A stretch of DNA of 64,000 bases from Guptibacillus hwajinpoensis (GCA_016841765.1 JAENYN010000001.1:1-64000), one strand, 5' to 3'; positions 1 through 9,208 are shown, counted from the first letter of the stretch. A program made the numbers and translations. Notes: generated by a model from the letters alone, not told the origin.

Positions 1-53
1 TCTCTCCCAGGCTGTCCCATTACCCCTATACAAAACGCTTCTTATCTCCTTAT

Positions 54-85
54 AAAAAAGTCGGGTGGTATTAGTCACCACCCGA
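54..85 (-). terminator. Intrinsic terminator of the mannooligosaccharide transporter operon
   Basis: A perfect 9-bp stem (TCGGGTGGT at 61-69 pairing with 77-85) is followed on the minus strand by a run of T. It lies about 65 bases past the stop of the GH130 gene. Bases 1-53 show nothing codable. Confidence 0.85.
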
Positions 86-149
86 TTCTCCTTTTCTCAG
101 GAACATTAACTCCTGGGCGCAACTCGCGCTTCATTAAGTTATAAAATAT

Positions 150-1190
150 TTACATTTTCCCTATTTCCGCATCATCACCTACGGTTTCATTGGTAGTTTT
201 CACATAATCGACGATTTCCTCTATCGTTGTAAAAGCAACTCCCACATACGTATCTGCTGCACCATAGTAGATTGCAATTCTTCCAGTTTCAGCATCATGC
301 AGTGTCGCACAAGGGAAAACCACATTGTCAACAAAACCGGTTGTTTCATAATTTTTTTCTGGAGTGAGGACAAAATTTCTTGAACGGTATTTCACTTTTG
401 AGGGCTCATCATGGTCAAGGATGGCCGCACCCATACTGTATACAAAACCGTTGCACGTTCCTGTAACACCGTGATAGAACATCAGCCAACCTTCAGTGGT
501 TTCAATGGGAGCTGGCCCCCCGCCGATTTTAACGCTTTGCCACCATCCCTCGCCGCCTTTACTCATCACGTGCCGATGCTTTCCCCAGTAAATCATATCC
601 GGGCTTTCGCTGATAAAAATATCACCAAATGGTGTATGACCGCTGTCACTTGGACGAGAAAGCAATAAGAAGTTATCATTAACCTTTCTTGGGAACAGAA
701 CCCCGTTTCGATTGAAAGGAAGGAAAGGGTTTTCCATTCTTTCGAAGTGCTTGAAATCCACTGTCTTTGCCATTCCCAGGGCAGCACCGTAGAAATCTGT
801 ACACCAAATAATGTAGTAAGTATCTTCCACTTTTACGAGGCGAGGGTCATATGCATACTTGGGCTGAAAGGGCTTGCCGTCCTCATCCACAAATGGTATT
901 CTTTCTTCTTCAATCGTCCAGTTAATTGCATCTTCGCTATAGCCAAGATGCAAATACGGGCGGCCATTTACTGTTTCCGCACGGAAAACGCCAATGAACT
1001 TTCCTTCATATGCAACCACCGCGCTATTGAATACCCTGGAAACTCCCTTAACAGGGTTCCGATCGATGATTGGGTTCGCTGAATATCGCCATACTGGTGC
1101 TTCACAGCCAGTCGGCTTATCTTCCCAGGGCATCTCCTTCAACGTTTCACCTATAATCTTAACTTCTTCCAAACTTTTCACTTTTTCCAT
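150..1190 (-). CDS. GH130 subfamily 2 phosphorylase, probably beta-1,4-mannooligosaccharide phosphorylase
   Basis: Cytoplasmic 346-residue GH130 enzyme expected to phosphorolyse the non-reducing mannose of beta-1,4-mannooligosaccharides, releasing mannose 1-phosphate. The five-bladed propeller fold is suggested by length and repeats. The family's catalytic Asp is seen as D115 in the YDPRL motif, and RPSDSGHTPFGD and GGGPAPIET are typical substrate/phosphate-site segments. There is no signal peptide. It is the last gene of a sugar ABC transporter operon, 38 bases after the permease. A second GH130 and an epimerase upstream complete the known mannobiose route of Ruminococcus and Bacteroides. 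Mannosyl-N-acetylglucosamine phosphorylases belong to the same subfamily, so the exact acceptor is inferred from context, not read from the sequence. Confidence 0.85.
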   Translation of the reverse strand: MEKVKSLEEVKIIGETLKEMPWEDKPTGCEAPVWRYSANPIIDRNPVKGVSRVFNSAVVAYEGKFIGVFRAETVNGRPYLHLGYSEDAINWTIEEERIPFVDEDGKPFQPKYAYDPRLVKVEDTYYIIWCTDFYGAALGMAKTVDFKHFERMENPFLPFNRNGVLFPRKVNDNFLLLSRPSDSGHTPFGDIFISESPDMIYWGKHRHVMSKGGEGWWQSVKIGGGPAPIETTEGWLMFYHGVTGTCNGFVYSMGAAILDHDEPSKVKYRSRNFVLTPEKNYETTGFVDNVVFPCATLHDAETGRIAIYYGAADTYVGVAFTTIEEIVDYVKTTNETVGDDAEIGKM

Positions 1191-1228
1191 ATTCTACTCT
1201 CCTATAAACTTTGACTTATTCTATAACT

Positions 1229-2062
1229 CTATTTCACCGAGCCTTCTGAGAAACCGTTGTATATATATTTTTGCAATGCCAAAAACGCTATCAAGGTCGG
1301 GATGATGACGATGATGATGCCTGCGCTGATAACTTCCCATTGAGACCCATATGGCCCTTTGAATTTAAATAATGCAGTCGATACCACCTGAAGATCCGAT
1401 TTCGGCATATACAAGAAAGGAATGTAGAAATCGTTGTAAATGGCTACTCCTTTTATAATGAAAACAGTGGCTATTGCCGGTTTTAACAGCGGCAGGATGA
1501 TTTTTCTATAAATCGTAAAGTAAGATGCTCCATCAAGCATTGCAGACTCATCAAGGGAAACAGAAATTTTCTCAAGGAATTGGAGGAATATATAAACAGC
1601 AATAATATCCGTTCCCATAAAGAGGAGGATTGCCGCCCATCTTGTATTGAATACTCCCAGTTCACTAATGATCTGAAAGGTGGCTACTTGTGTCGTTACT
1701 GCAGGTATCAGAGTAGCCAGCAGAAATGCGCCCATGATTAACTTACTTCCCTTAAAATCAAACCGATTGAGGATATAAGCAATCATCGTTCCCAGCAGAG
1801 TGGCTCCCGCAATGGATATAACCAGGATAATGATAGTGTTCATGAACCCCACTAGCATATGTCCTTCAAAAAACGCTCTGCTGTAGTTTTCAAAGTTCAG
1901 CCAATTCTCAGGAAGAGTCAAAGGGCCTGTATTGCTATATTCCTCTGGCGTTTTAAAGGAGGCGATGAAAACAACCAGAATCGGAACCAATGCGACTAGA
2001 ACCCCCAAAATTAAAGAAGCATATTTCAAAGCGGTTAGTGTTGCAGATTTGATTCTATACAT
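1229..2062 (-). CDS. Sugar ABC transporter permease, MalG type
   Basis: Inner-membrane permease of 277 residues with about six membrane segments (first near residues 12-35). The cytoplasmic EAA loop that docks the ATPase is visible at about residues 170-196 as DESAMLDGAS followed by YRKIILPLLKP. This is CUT1-family architecture. It follows the companion permease by one base and precedes the GH130 gene, so the three genes form one operon with the binding protein. No ATP-binding subunit is encoded anywhere in the locus; a shared MsmX-type ATPase elsewhere in the genome is the likely energiser. The substrate is inferred to be beta-mannooligosaccharide from the neighbours. Confidence 0.9.
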   Translation of the reverse strand: MYRIKSATLTALKYASLILGVLVALVPILVVFIASFKTPEEYSNTGPLTLPENWLNFENYSRAFFEGHMLVGFMNTIIILVISIAGATLLGTMIAYILNRFDFKGSKLIMGAFLLATLIPAVTTQVATFQIISELGVFNTRWAAILLFMGTDIIAVYIFLQFLEKISVSLDESAMLDGASYFTIYRKIILPLLKPAIATVFIIKGVAIYNDFYIPFLYMPKSDLQVVSTALFKFKGPYGSQWEVISAGIIIVIIPTLIAFLALQKYIYNGFSEGSVK

Positions 2063-2063
2063 A

Positions 2064-2948
2064 TTAGGCCTCCTTATCGCCGAAGACTTTCTTTTGGATA
2101 ATGGTCACTATAACAACGATAATCAGCAGGACAACTGCCATCGCTGATGCCATCCCAACCTTGCTGTATTTGAAAGCAGTATCAACTGTCTGGATAACAA
2201 ATGTATTACTGCCATTTGATCCACCAGTCATGATGTAAGGGATTTCGAATACACTGATGGCTCCGCTGATCGCTAGAATGACGTTAAGCTCAACAATACG
2301 CTTGATACTTGGCAAAATAATATATCTGAACTGGTGCCATCTATTCGCACCATCAATTTCCGCAGCTTCGTAAATTTCTCCAGAGATAGATTGAATCGCC
2401 CCAAGGAAAATAATGAAGTTAAAGCCCATATACCTCCATACTGAAGTCCCTGCCAGGGAGATATTGATGATATCCGGGTTACCCAGCCAAAGCTGTGCGT
2501 ATTGCCCCAGTCCGACAAGGTTCAGCAAAGTATCCAGGGTGCCATCCGGCCGGAAAAAATAAAGGAAAATGAAACCGATCGCTACTCCATTTAATAAATA
2601 GGGAAAGAAAATAACTCCTTTGAAGAAATTCTTAAATTTCACTTTAAAACTTAAAATCGTAGCAAAGTATAGCGCCAGTCCCATCTGGACAAACGTTGCA
2701 AAAAAGTAATATAGACTTACTTTAAAAACAGAAAAATATTCTGGATTCGTAAAAATCGTCTTATAGTTTTCCAGACCGACAAATTCTGATTGATTACTGA
2801 ATCCATTCCAGTTTGTTACACTATATTGGAACATTTTCATTACCGGCAAATAAGAAAAAACCAGCAACAATAAAAGAGGGACGGTCGAGAAAGCAACAAT
2901 GATAATCCTTCTTTGGGTTTTGTAATTAACGTTAGGAAGTTTAAACAT
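2064..2948 (-). CDS. Sugar ABC transporter permease, MalF/UgpA type
   Basis: Membrane permease of 294 residues that pairs with the next gene to form the import channel. The first membrane helix is at about residues 16-37 (IIIVAFSTVPLLLLL). The EAA loop is at about residues 192-216 (EIYEAAEIDGAN then FRYIILPSIKR), the canonical form of CUT1 permeases. It starts 143 bases downstream of the binding protein gene, and a strong hairpin lies between them. This is the usual layout when the binding protein is made in excess over the membrane subunits. The partner ATPase is not in the window. Confidence 0.9.
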   Translation of the reverse strand: MFKLPNVNYKTQRRIIIVAFSTVPLLLLLVFSYLPVMKMFQYSVTNWNGFSNQSEFVGLENYKTIFTNPEYFSVFKVSLYYFFATFVQMGLALYFATILSFKVKFKNFFKGVIFFPYLLNGVAIGFIFLYFFRPDGTLDTLLNLVGLGQYAQLWLGNPDIINISLAGTSVWRYMGFNFIIFLGAIQSISGEIYEAAEIDGANRWHQFRYIILPSIKRIVELNVILAISGAISVFEIPYIMTGGSNGSNTFVIQTVDTAFKYSKVGMASAMAVVLLIIVVIVTIIQKKVFGDKEA

Positions 2949-3026
2949 ATCCTGTACCTCCAGGCATTACATCCTTTCGTTCACAATACTCCACTGATCC
3001 CAGCGTTTCTCATAGAAAGGTATGAT

Positions 3027-3059
3027 ATAGGGGAAAGAGCTCTATGCGCTTTCCCCTAT
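3027..3059 (-). other. Intercistronic stem-loop behind the binding-protein gene
   Basis: An 11-bp perfect inverted repeat (ATAGGGGAAAG / CTTTCCCCTAT) lies between the binding protein and its permease, with no strong T run. Such hairpins stabilise the upstream message or act as partial terminators, giving more binding protein than permease. The second ABC operon has one at 17159-17190 in the same place. Confidence 0.7.
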
Positions 3060-3090
3060 TAGAATGTTCATATCAATTGTATCAATTCGT

Positions 3091-4398
3091 TTACTGAGTA
3101 ACTTTTTCTCTGCCTTTTTTCCACTTGGCGTTCAGGTCCTCTGTAATATCATCAAAAGACTCATTTGTGTTTCCAATACCAGCCTCAATTATGCGTTTCT
3201 TGAAATCAGGTGCCCACAGACCAACTTCGCCTTCTTTATCAATAGCATCAACCCAGCCTTCCTGGCCCTCTTTCGGCGGGGCGTTAGAGATCAGTTCTAT
3301 ATTTAGCTCTTTAAATGATGCTAGAGTCTCCGGGAATTCCGCTCCAACGATCGGTGAAATTCCTCCCTGGTCTTGAGCGAAGTTCGATTCGTGAATAAAC
3401 CAATCCAACCAGGCATGTGCCGCTTCTTTATTTTCGGAATTCTTGTTGATACCGATTTTGTAGTCTCCGCCGGTGGTAGAATACACTTTTCCATCCTTGT
3501 TATGAGGGAAAGGCATGTAACTAATTGTGTTCGGATCTTCTGCTAAATCTTGAACCTGGGAAATCGCCCAAGAACCTAACACCATTGTCGCAACTTCACC
3601 TTTTGCAAGCATGGCTTTCGAAGATTCCCAATCTGTTGTTGTAGGATCTTTTTCAATTAGGCCTTCTTTAGCAAGGTCATACATTAATTTATAGACAATA
3701 TAGTGAGGTCTGCCTTCTGCAAATGGGTCATCCATATTAGCCATTTGCACATTTACATAGTCAGGCTCACCAGCAACTGATAACCGGCTTGGCTCCCACT
3801 GGGTAAGCGGCCAGCCAGCTGCATAGTTCGTATAATTTGGAATTGCATCTGTTTTTTCTTTAACTTGTTTCATAGCTGATATAAATTCGTCAGAAGATGT
3901 CGGAATCTCCGTAATGCCAGCCTCTTCAAAAACTTTTTTGTTGTACACGATTCCATCTGCATTTACAACAACTGGAATCCCGTAGGAAGTTCCATCAATC
4001 GCCTTTTCATCTACATGAAGATACTTTTTACTTAACTCATCAACTTCTCCAAGCGGCTCGAAAAAATTCGGAAGATCCTGAACCGGAATATCGTTTGGAA
4101 TTAACAGTACATCACCATAATCTTTCGTATTCATCCTGATTTTAACTTGACCTTCGTAATCCGTAATTGCTTCAAAATTAACTTTCACATCCGGATACTC
4201 TTCATTAAACTGTTTGGCATAATCCTGGAATACTGTATCTACGATGTCAGTTCTGTTTGTTAAAACCGTAATTTCTCCTTTTATTCCGCCTTCCTCTTTA
4301 CTGCCAGTGTCTTCAGAATCTGCATTGTCTGAACATCCTGTGAAGATGCCTAACACAAGAACAACCACTAAAGTTAGAAGCCCAAATTTCTTTTTCAT
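3091..4398 (-). CDS. Sugar-binding lipoprotein of the mannooligosaccharide ABC transporter
   Basis: Extracellular solute-binding protein of 435 residues anchored to the membrane by lipid. The signal peptide has a charged start (MKKKFG), a hydrophobic core and a lipobox ending in C22 (GIFTGC), followed by an acidic linker. The rest fits the CUT1 oligosaccharide-binding family (family 1) in length, with typical segments such as VVVNADGIVYNKKVFEEAG and DYKIGINKNS. It is the first gene of the operon and sits directly behind a strong sigma-A promoter with a cre-like site and a LacI-type operator. Ligand identity (beta-1,4-mannooligosaccharides) is inferred from the two GH130 genes and the epimerase. 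Confidence 0.9.
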   Translation of the reverse strand: MKKKFGLLTLVVVLVLGIFTGCSDNADSEDTGSKEEGGIKGEITVLTNRTDIVDTVFQDYAKQFNEEYPDVKVNFEAITDYEGQVKIRMNTKDYGDVLLIPNDIPVQDLPNFFEPLGEVDELSKKYLHVDEKAIDGTSYGIPVVVNADGIVYNKKVFEEAGITEIPTSSDEFISAMKQVKEKTDAIPNYTNYAAGWPLTQWEPSRLSVAGEPDYVNVQMANMDDPFAEGRPHYIVYKLMYDLAKEGLIEKDPTTTDWESSKAMLAKGEVATMVLGSWAISQVQDLAEDPNTISYMPFPHNKDGKVYSTTGGDYKIGINKNSENKEAAHAWLDWFIHESNFAQDQGGISPIVGAEFPETLASFKELNIELISNAPPKEGQEGWVDAIDKEGEVGLWAPDFKKRIIEAGIGNTNESFDDITEDLNAKWKKGREKVTQ

Positions 4399-4416
4399 GG
4401 TTTTCCCCCTCTTATT

Positions 4417-4433
4417 AAGTTATCGTTTAAGTT
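4417..4433. promoter_or_regulatory. Candidate LacI-type operator at the transporter promoter
   Basis: AGTTATCGTTTAAGT is centred about 10 bases past the predicted start of transcription. It matches the site at 8822-8836 read on the opposite strand (AGTTATCGATTAACT) at 13 of 15 positions. Both are probably bound by the LacI protein encoded at 5297-6310. Confidence 0.6.
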
Positions 4434-4441
4434 ACAACTTA

Positions 4442-4470
4442 ATTGTAGTATGATAGCGCTTTCCCGTCAA
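4442..4470 (-). promoter_or_regulatory. Sigma-A promoter of the transporter operon with an embedded cre-like site
   Basis: On the minus strand, TTGACG (4470-4465), a 17-base spacer and TACAAT (4447-4442) form a near-consensus promoter. The spacer holds TGATAGCGCTTTCC (4451-4464), one mismatch from the CcpA cre consensus, so glucose repression is expected. The rest of the gap, 4471-4662, contains only a weak hairpin (AGCTTAA/TTAAGCT near 4635-4655) behind the DUF624 gene. Confidence 0.7.
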
Positions 4471-4662
4471 TGCCTTTTTTTACGTTAAAACTTTATATCC
4501 AACTTCTTTTCAAAGAAATGTAACTTTATTACCACATTGTGCTAATATGCTCAAAGGACGAATGGTTATAAGGTAAAATTACTTTATTTACTACGACAAG
4601 CACTTAACAATTCCCCTGTCATAAAGAAAGCCCAGCTTAAATGACCTTAAGCTGAGCAATAC

Positions 4663-5265
4663 TTATGCCTTTATTGAAGGCGGTAATTTTGTGGATATGA
4701 ACCTTTCGAACAGAAACCTTACAAACAGTCCATACAGCGAGGGTGAAATGAACAATAAAATAATAAAGTTCTTATTCGAGATTTTGGCTATAAGCCCCAG
4801 GGCAACAAGAATGATGATTGTGACCCAAAGGTTTCTAATCGAATAGATAAATGAATATATTAACGTATCCTTAAAGGTTAAAGAATGGTACCGTAAAAAG
4901 TTCATGCTGAAAGTCAAGAGAATGATGGTGACTGCGAGGAAATATATCATTACAAAGGATATCAGGGCAGCCAGGCCTCCGGAATATTGGTTTGCCAGGA
5001 AAAGCAAACTATAAATGACGATCAATAGGAATGAAGATAAAAATGACTGGAGCTTCAAGTGTTTATACTCCTGATAATAGGATTTGAACAATCCCCCAAT
5101 CGTACCGTCATCTCTTTCCTTCCTGATCTCCTCAATAACTGAGAATAAAGCATATCCTGCTGGTATCAAGCTATATACTAGAACTCCTTTTAAGATATAC
5201 ACCCAAAAAAAGAAACTCGCAAGAAAATACTTATAGAGTTTATTGATAAATTCCAACCTGTTCAC
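4663..5265 (-). CDS. DUF624 (YesL-like) membrane protein
   Basis: Integral membrane protein of 200 residues with about five hydrophobic segments. It resembles the DUF624/YesL family that accompanies carbohydrate ABC transporters and polysaccharide loci in Bacillus and relatives. The N-terminal half has the family look (FFWVYILKGVLVYSLIPAGYALF). No enzymatic motif is visible and no biochemical function is established for the family; a role in transporter assembly or regulation is only a guess from gene neighbourhood. It lies 31 bases past the LacI gene, but a strong hairpin separates them, so it may be expressed mostly by read-through. Confidence 0.75.
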   Translation of the reverse strand: MNRLEFINKLYKYFLASFFFWVYILKGVLVYSLIPAGYALFSVIEEIRKERDDGTIGGLFKSYYQEYKHLKLQSFLSSFLLIVIYSLLFLANQYSGGLAALISFVMIYFLAVTIILLTFSMNFLRYHSLTFKDTLIYSFIYSIRNLWVTIIILVALGLIAKISNKNFIILLFISPSLYGLFVRFLFERFISTKLPPSIKA

Positions 5266-5274
5266 CTCTTAACT

Positions 5275-5316
5275 AACAAATAAAAACAAGGCATACTCAC
5301 CTTGTTTTTATTTGTT
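5275..5316 (-). terminator. Terminator-like hairpin overlapping the end of the LacI gene
   Basis: A perfect 17-bp stem (AACAAATAAAAACAAGG at 5275-5291, partner at 5300-5316) with an 8-base loop covers the last codons and stop of the LacI gene. It is AT-rich with internal T runs and would strongly reduce read-through into the DUF624 gene. Confidence 0.7.
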
Positions 5317-6310
5317 TGACAGAATCCCTGAAAATAATTTTTCCTTTAACAAGTATCCGGCCGAACTTTTCATTGCTATCCTTCACTTTTTGCACAATCA
5401 TTTTAACTGCCATCTTTGACATTCCTTCCATATCCACTTCAACTGTAGTGATTTTCGGATCCGAGATTTTAGCGTAAATATCATTGTCAAAGCCGACAAC
5501 CGAACAGTCTTCAGGAACGTTTAACCCTTGGTTTTTCAGCTGATTAATCAAATTAAAAGCAATTTGGTCATTATTGCAGACGAATGCCGACGGCAGTTTA
5601 TCCGGCAATTCCATTTCGATGAATTTTCCTTTTTCATCCCGGTCATTAATGATAAATTCATCTTTCAGTTTCATTTTATGTTCAAGCAACGACTTGTAAT
5701 AGCCGAGGAACCGATCCTGAATGCTGCTTGTAGATTGAAGATTTCCAACAAATGCTATATCGGTGTGACCACTTTTAATGAGATAGTTTGTTATTTCATA
5801 AACCCCATAAAAGTTATCCGTTATTACATAATCAATATCGAATTGGTCTGTATAAAAGTCTAAAAAGACAATAGGGACATCTACATGTTGCAATAGATCA
5901 ACATAACCCCGGCTGATTTGGCCCAGAACGATAAAGCCGTCCACCTTATTTTCCTTATAAACCCTTGGCAAATTCAGCTGTTCTTCATCTTCAGAAGTAA
6001 GGATCTGAAGTATTCCTGAGTATTGATACTGCTCCAGTATCCTGGATATATGCTGATAGAACATTAAGTAAAATGACTCTCCAGGTCCTGTAAATCTTTC
6101 TGCAACGATGATTCCGATGTTATATGAAAGGCCATCTTTCATCGACTTAGCCATTGTATTCAGTCGATATCCCATTTCTTCAGCAAGGTTCTTTATCGTC
6201 GTCTTAAGCTCAGGGCTTACTCCCTCTTTATCATTTAGCGCTTTTGACACAGTAACACTGCTGACACCCAGTCTTTCAGCAATATCCCGCATCGTAACAT
6301 TTCTTTTCAA
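5297..6310 (-). CDS. LacI-family regulator of the mannooligosaccharide locus
   Basis: DNA-binding repressor of 337 residues. The N-terminal LacI helix-turn-helix is clear (residues 6-30: TMRDIAERLGVSSVTVSKAL) followed by the hinge helix region (GYRLNTMAKSMK). The remaining 270 residues form a periplasmic-binding-like effector domain (IGIIVAERFTG, VDGFIVLGQ, DIAFVGNL, CSVVGFDND). Flanked on both sides by the catabolic and transport genes, it very likely controls both promoters through AGTTATCGWTTAAST-type sites at 4417 and 8822. The inducer is unknown; mannobiose, mannosylglucose or a phosphorylated product are plausible. The gene begins 138 bases after the GH130 gene, and no convincing promoter was assigned in that gap. 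Confidence 0.9.
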   Translation of the reverse strand: MKRNVTMRDIAERLGVSSVTVSKALNDKEGVSPELKTTIKNLAEEMGYRLNTMAKSMKDGLSYNIGIIVAERFTGPGESFYLMFYQHISRILEQYQYSGILQILTSEDEEQLNLPRVYKENKVDGFIVLGQISRGYVDLLQHVDVPIVFLDFYTDQFDIDYVITDNFYGVYEITNYLIKSGHTDIAFVGNLQSTSSIQDRFLGYYKSLLEHKMKLKDEFIINDRDEKGKFIEMELPDKLPSAFVCNNDQIAFNLINQLKNQGLNVPEDCSVVGFDNDIYAKISDPKITTVEVDMEGMSKMAVKMIVQKVKDSNEKFGRILVKGKIIFRDSVKQIKTR

Positions 6311-6448
6311 GAACCGGTCACCTGCCTCACTTCAATTGCATTAGCTAATTAACAATCCTTAAATCTCCAGGACAGTTATATTTGTAAACTAATACAAGTA
6401 TACACTAAAGTAATTGCTTTATATCAAAAAAGCTTATTGCATGCCAAT

Positions 6449-7633
6449 TTATAATGATTTTTTTAAAAACTCTTCATTTCTATCAATAAGCTCTTTGCGC
6501 TGGATTGCACAGTCCAATGAACGAAACAGATCTTCAGGGGTATTAAATGTATAGTCAACCAGCTTGTCCAGGCTGGTCGCAGCCACGTGTACGCGTGTAT
6601 CACTTGAAGCATAATAAATGAAGACCTCGTTGTTCTCATTCACAATCACACCGTTGCAGAAAATGACATTCGAGACATCCCCGACACGTTCGCTGTCATA
6701 AGGGGCAATAAAATGTCCGCCCGGCTTAGCAATTACCTCAGCAGGATCTTCAAGACTTGTCGCGAATGTATAAAGGACATACCGTAAGCCTGCGGCAGTG
6801 TTTCGCACACCATGTGCGATATGGATCCAACCTTTGTCCGTTTTAATCGGTGCCGGTCCCTGCCCGTTTTTCACTTCGTAGACAGTATGGTACCTCCGCT
6901 CATCCATCACCCTCTCATGGTCAATGACAGGATTTGTGATATCATCACAAAGACCGAAAGCAATTCCGCCGCCGGATCCTGTCGAAATGAAGCCATCCTG
7001 CGGACGTGTATAGAAAGCATACTTATTATCGATAAACTCGGGATGAAGCACTACGTTCCTTTGCTGAGGAGACGGAGTCTGAATATTCGGCAGTCGTTCC
7101 CATTTTTTCAAATCCTTCGTGCGGACCAGCCCGGCTGTTGCCACAGCACTAGATGTATCAAACTGCCCGGCTTCAGGATCCTTGCTTTCAGAACAATAAA
7201 TTCCGTAAATCCAGCCGTCTTCATGATGGACAAGGCGCATATCATACATATTTGTTTCTTCCTTATCAATATCCTCCCAAACAAGCGGAGTATCAATAAA
7301 CTTGAAATTATCAATACCATTGTCGCTTACAGCCAATGCAAAAATCGACTTTCTATCCAGTCCCTCTGTTCTGACGACAAGATAGTATTTGCCTTTCCAA
7401 TAGAGTGCACCTGGATTGAAAGCAGCATTGATTCCCAATCGTTCCATAAAATAAGGATTCGTTTTCTTGTTCAAGTCGAAACGCCAGTGCAGCGGAACAT
7501 GGTGGCGGGTTACCACCGGATACTTATAGCGATCATACACACCATTATAAAACTCTTCGTTAACTTCATTTTTCCTGGTAATTAAGCTTTCTTGCTTTTC
7601 CAGCAACTCATAGTATTTTTCATGGATCATCAT
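6449..7633 (-). CDS. GH130 subfamily 1 phosphorylase, probably 4-O-beta-D-mannosyl-D-glucose phosphorylase
   Basis: Cytoplasmic 394-residue enzyme expected to convert Man-beta-1,4-Glc plus phosphate into mannose 1-phosphate and glucose. The length and the segment [18 protein letters not shown] then [11 protein letters not shown] are typical of GH130_1. The catalytic Asp falls at D131 in NMYDMRL, the number reported for the Bacteroides fragilis enzyme. The start codon ATG overlaps the stop of the epimerase gene (TAATG), indicating translational coupling; a second ATG follows immediately. Substrate supply by the coupled epimerase (mannobiose to mannosylglucose) strongly supports the assignment. 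Confidence 0.9.
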   Translation of the reverse strand: MMIHEKYYELLEKQESLITRKNEVNEEFYNGVYDRYKYPVVTRHHVPLHWRFDLNKKTNPYFMERLGINAAFNPGALYWKGKYYLVVRTEGLDRKSIFALAVSDNGIDNFKFIDTPLVWEDIDKEETNMYDMRLVHHEDGWIYGIYCSESKDPEAGQFDTSSAVATAGLVRTKDLKKWERLPNIQTPSPQQRNVVLHPEFIDNKYAFYTRPQDGFISTGSGGGIAFGLCDDITNPVIDHERVMDERRYHTVYEVKNGQGPAPIKTDKGWIHIAHGVRNTAAGLRYVLYTFATSLEDPAEVIAKPGGHFIAPYDSERVGDVSNVIFCNGVIVNENNEVFIYYASSDTRVHVAATSLDKLVDYTFNTPEDLFRSLDCAIQRKELIDRNEEFLKKSL

Positions 7634-8802
7634 TATTTCACCCTTTCGATTATTTCAATACAACATCTTGCATTATGATAGGGGCCTTTCCACGGATCTG
7701 CGATATTGCGTTTTGAGGGAGTCCCATCTGGTCCGACTGACCAGAACCATTCTCCCTTCTCACGATTATCAATAACATTGTTTTTTGTATATTCCCAGGT
7801 TTGTTCGGCCAGTTCAGTGAATCGTGTATCCCCCGTGTGTTCATATGCATTCAAGAAACCGACCATCGCTTCTGCTTGAACCCACCAGACGCGGGTTGGA
7901 TCCAGCTTGCCTTGCTCCTCTTCATTGATAAGCGATCCATCGGGTTGTATCGCATAATCGGCAATATTGTAAGCAATATCGGCCAACATTTTTCCATACT
8001 CCGGTTTATCACTGCCAATTGCTTTCAATGTTTCATCGACCAGCCAGCTCGCTTCAATATCATGGCCGAAAGACTTTAAATCAATCAATTTGTTCCATGA
8101 CCTGTCAAAAAACACTCCCAAAAACCCAGTTTCCCTATCATACATTTTTCCATAAAGGATACTGAGAAGGTTTTCAAGCCTTTCTTTCACCTCGGCTGCA
8201 GGCCGCGCTTTATATAGAGTCGTATACGCTTCAAGAACATGAATGTGCGTATTCATCGTGATGTCCGCCATAACTCCATTCTCACTAAGCATTTCATTCG
8301 GAATCTCATTCCATTCACGGTCGAACTCTTCTTTGTATGCATTGAGTTCATTATTGAATCCTTTATCTTCGACTAGGTAAAAAAGCTTTACAGCCATTTT
8401 TAAAGCGGTTTCATTTTGTGAAACACGATAATATTCACTAAGAGCATAGATGCCAAATGATTGCGTATAGACATGCTTTCTTGTATCAACAGGATTCCCT
8501 TTATAATCAACCATCCAGTACAAACCGCCAAACTCATGATCATACAGCTTACTTTCTAAGAAATCATATAGATGATGAGCCATTTCCAAGTATGCTTCAT
8601 TTTTTGTTATCCTGTATGCAGCCGAAAAGGTCCATAAAAGCCTCGAGGTAATGATGCCACCCTTATCAGCCTTTTTATCCACATCTAAATTAAAGTCCAC
8701 TAAACCATATACTCCGCCAAACGTTACATCCTTAAGTTTCATCCAGAACGGAAGAATATGATTTGTTAACTCTTTAGTTACCTCCACCTTAAGATTAATC
8801 AC
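7633..8802 (-). CDS. AGE-family epimerase, probably cellobiose 2-epimerase acting on mannobiose
   Basis: Cytoplasmic (alpha/alpha)6-barrel protein of 389 residues in the N-acylglucosamine 2-epimerase family. It would turn the reducing-end mannose of beta-1,4-mannobiose into glucose. Family signatures are seen in order: HDFEF-like loops, [14 protein letters not shown] (catalytic His region, about residue 190), [10 protein letters not shown] (about 245), [15 protein letters not shown] (about 310), and the C-terminal [10 protein letters not shown]. The start is GTG at 8802, chosen because AGGAGGTG lies five bases upstream. It is the first gene of its operon behind a sigma-A promoter and operator. 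N-acetylglucosamine 2-epimerase is the alternative reading, but the coupled GH130_1 gene argues for the disaccharide epimerase. Confidence 0.85.
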   Translation of the reverse strand: MINLKVEVTKELTNHILPFWMKLKDVTFGGVYGLVDFNLDVDKKADKGGIITSRLLWTFSAAYRITKNEAYLEMAHHLYDFLESKLYDHEFGGLYWMVDYKGNPVDTRKHVYTQSFGIYALSEYYRVSQNETALKMAVKLFYLVEDKGFNNELNAYKEEFDREWNEIPNEMLSENGVMADITMNTHIHVLEAYTTLYKARPAAEVKERLENLLSILYGKMYDRETGFLGVFFDRSWNKLIDLKSFGHDIEASWLVDETLKAIGSDKPEYGKMLADIAYNIADYAIQPDGSLINEEEQGKLDPTRVWWVQAEAMVGFLNAYEHTGDTRFTELAEQTWEYTKNNVIDNREKGEWFWSVGPDGTPSKRNIADPWKGPYHNARCCIEIIERVK

Positions 8803-8821
8803 AGCAACACCTCCTGATGTT

Positions 8822-8836
8822 AGTTAATCGATAACT
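8822..8836. promoter_or_regulatory. LacI-type operator in the epimerase leader
   Basis: AGTTAATCGATAACT is a near-perfect 15-bp palindrome (AGTTA...TAACT arms) between the promoter and the ribosome site of the epimerase gene. Its sister site is at 4417-4433. Confidence 0.65.
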
Positions 8837-8846
8837 TTATAAATTA

Positions 8847-8875
8847 ATCTTACGTTTCTGGAGATTATTTGTCAA
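8847..8875 (-). promoter_or_regulatory. Sigma-A promoter of the epimerase-GH130 operon
   Basis: On the minus strand, TTGACA (8875-8870), a 17-base spacer and TAAGAT (8852-8847). The operator at 8822 lies just downstream of the expected start of transcription, a classic repression position. Confidence 0.6.
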
Positions 8876-9164
8876 TGACGTAGTATGAGGCTCTCTCAAT
8901 TTCTTGTTGAGCTATGACTTTTTGTTAACAAATTGGCTAGGCAAATACATGACACGCAGAAAAATTATAAAATCATCAAAATCGTCACTTTACGCACTTG
9001 CACAGGTCGTGCCACCCCCTCTGGTTGTCACAGGACGTGACAGCTCTTAGCGGGGGGTTCTTGCTATTCAACGAGCCCTTCGCTCCCAACTGGCTTCATT
9101 AAGGTCCTTTGCAACCCCTGTTGTTTTCTTTTTCATAGAAACCCTGTAGTCAGGCAGCTTTCTA
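8876..9164. other. Intergenic region without a recognised gene
   Basis: About 290 bases between the two polysaccharide loci. No credible open frame with a ribosome site on either strand. It contains a short GT/GAC-rich inverted segment near 9005-9045 (GTCGTGCC / GGACGTGAC) that I could not assign to a known RNA or repeat. Confidence 0.4.
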
Positions 9165-9208
9165 CAAAAAATGCCCGGCCCATCTGCTTTGCAGCGATGG
9201 CCAGGCAT
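9165..9208 (-). terminator. Terminator of the beta-glucan phosphorylase gene
   Basis: Interrupted stem ATGCC-CCATC (9171-9184) pairing with GATGG-GGCAT (9196-9208), followed on the minus strand by six T, immediately after the phosphorylase stop. Confidence 0.8.

Noticed and set aside
6812-7585. A 257-codon frame opposite the GH130_1 gene.
   Set aside because: Antisense shadow; the GH130 catalytic and substrate motifs are on the minus strand.
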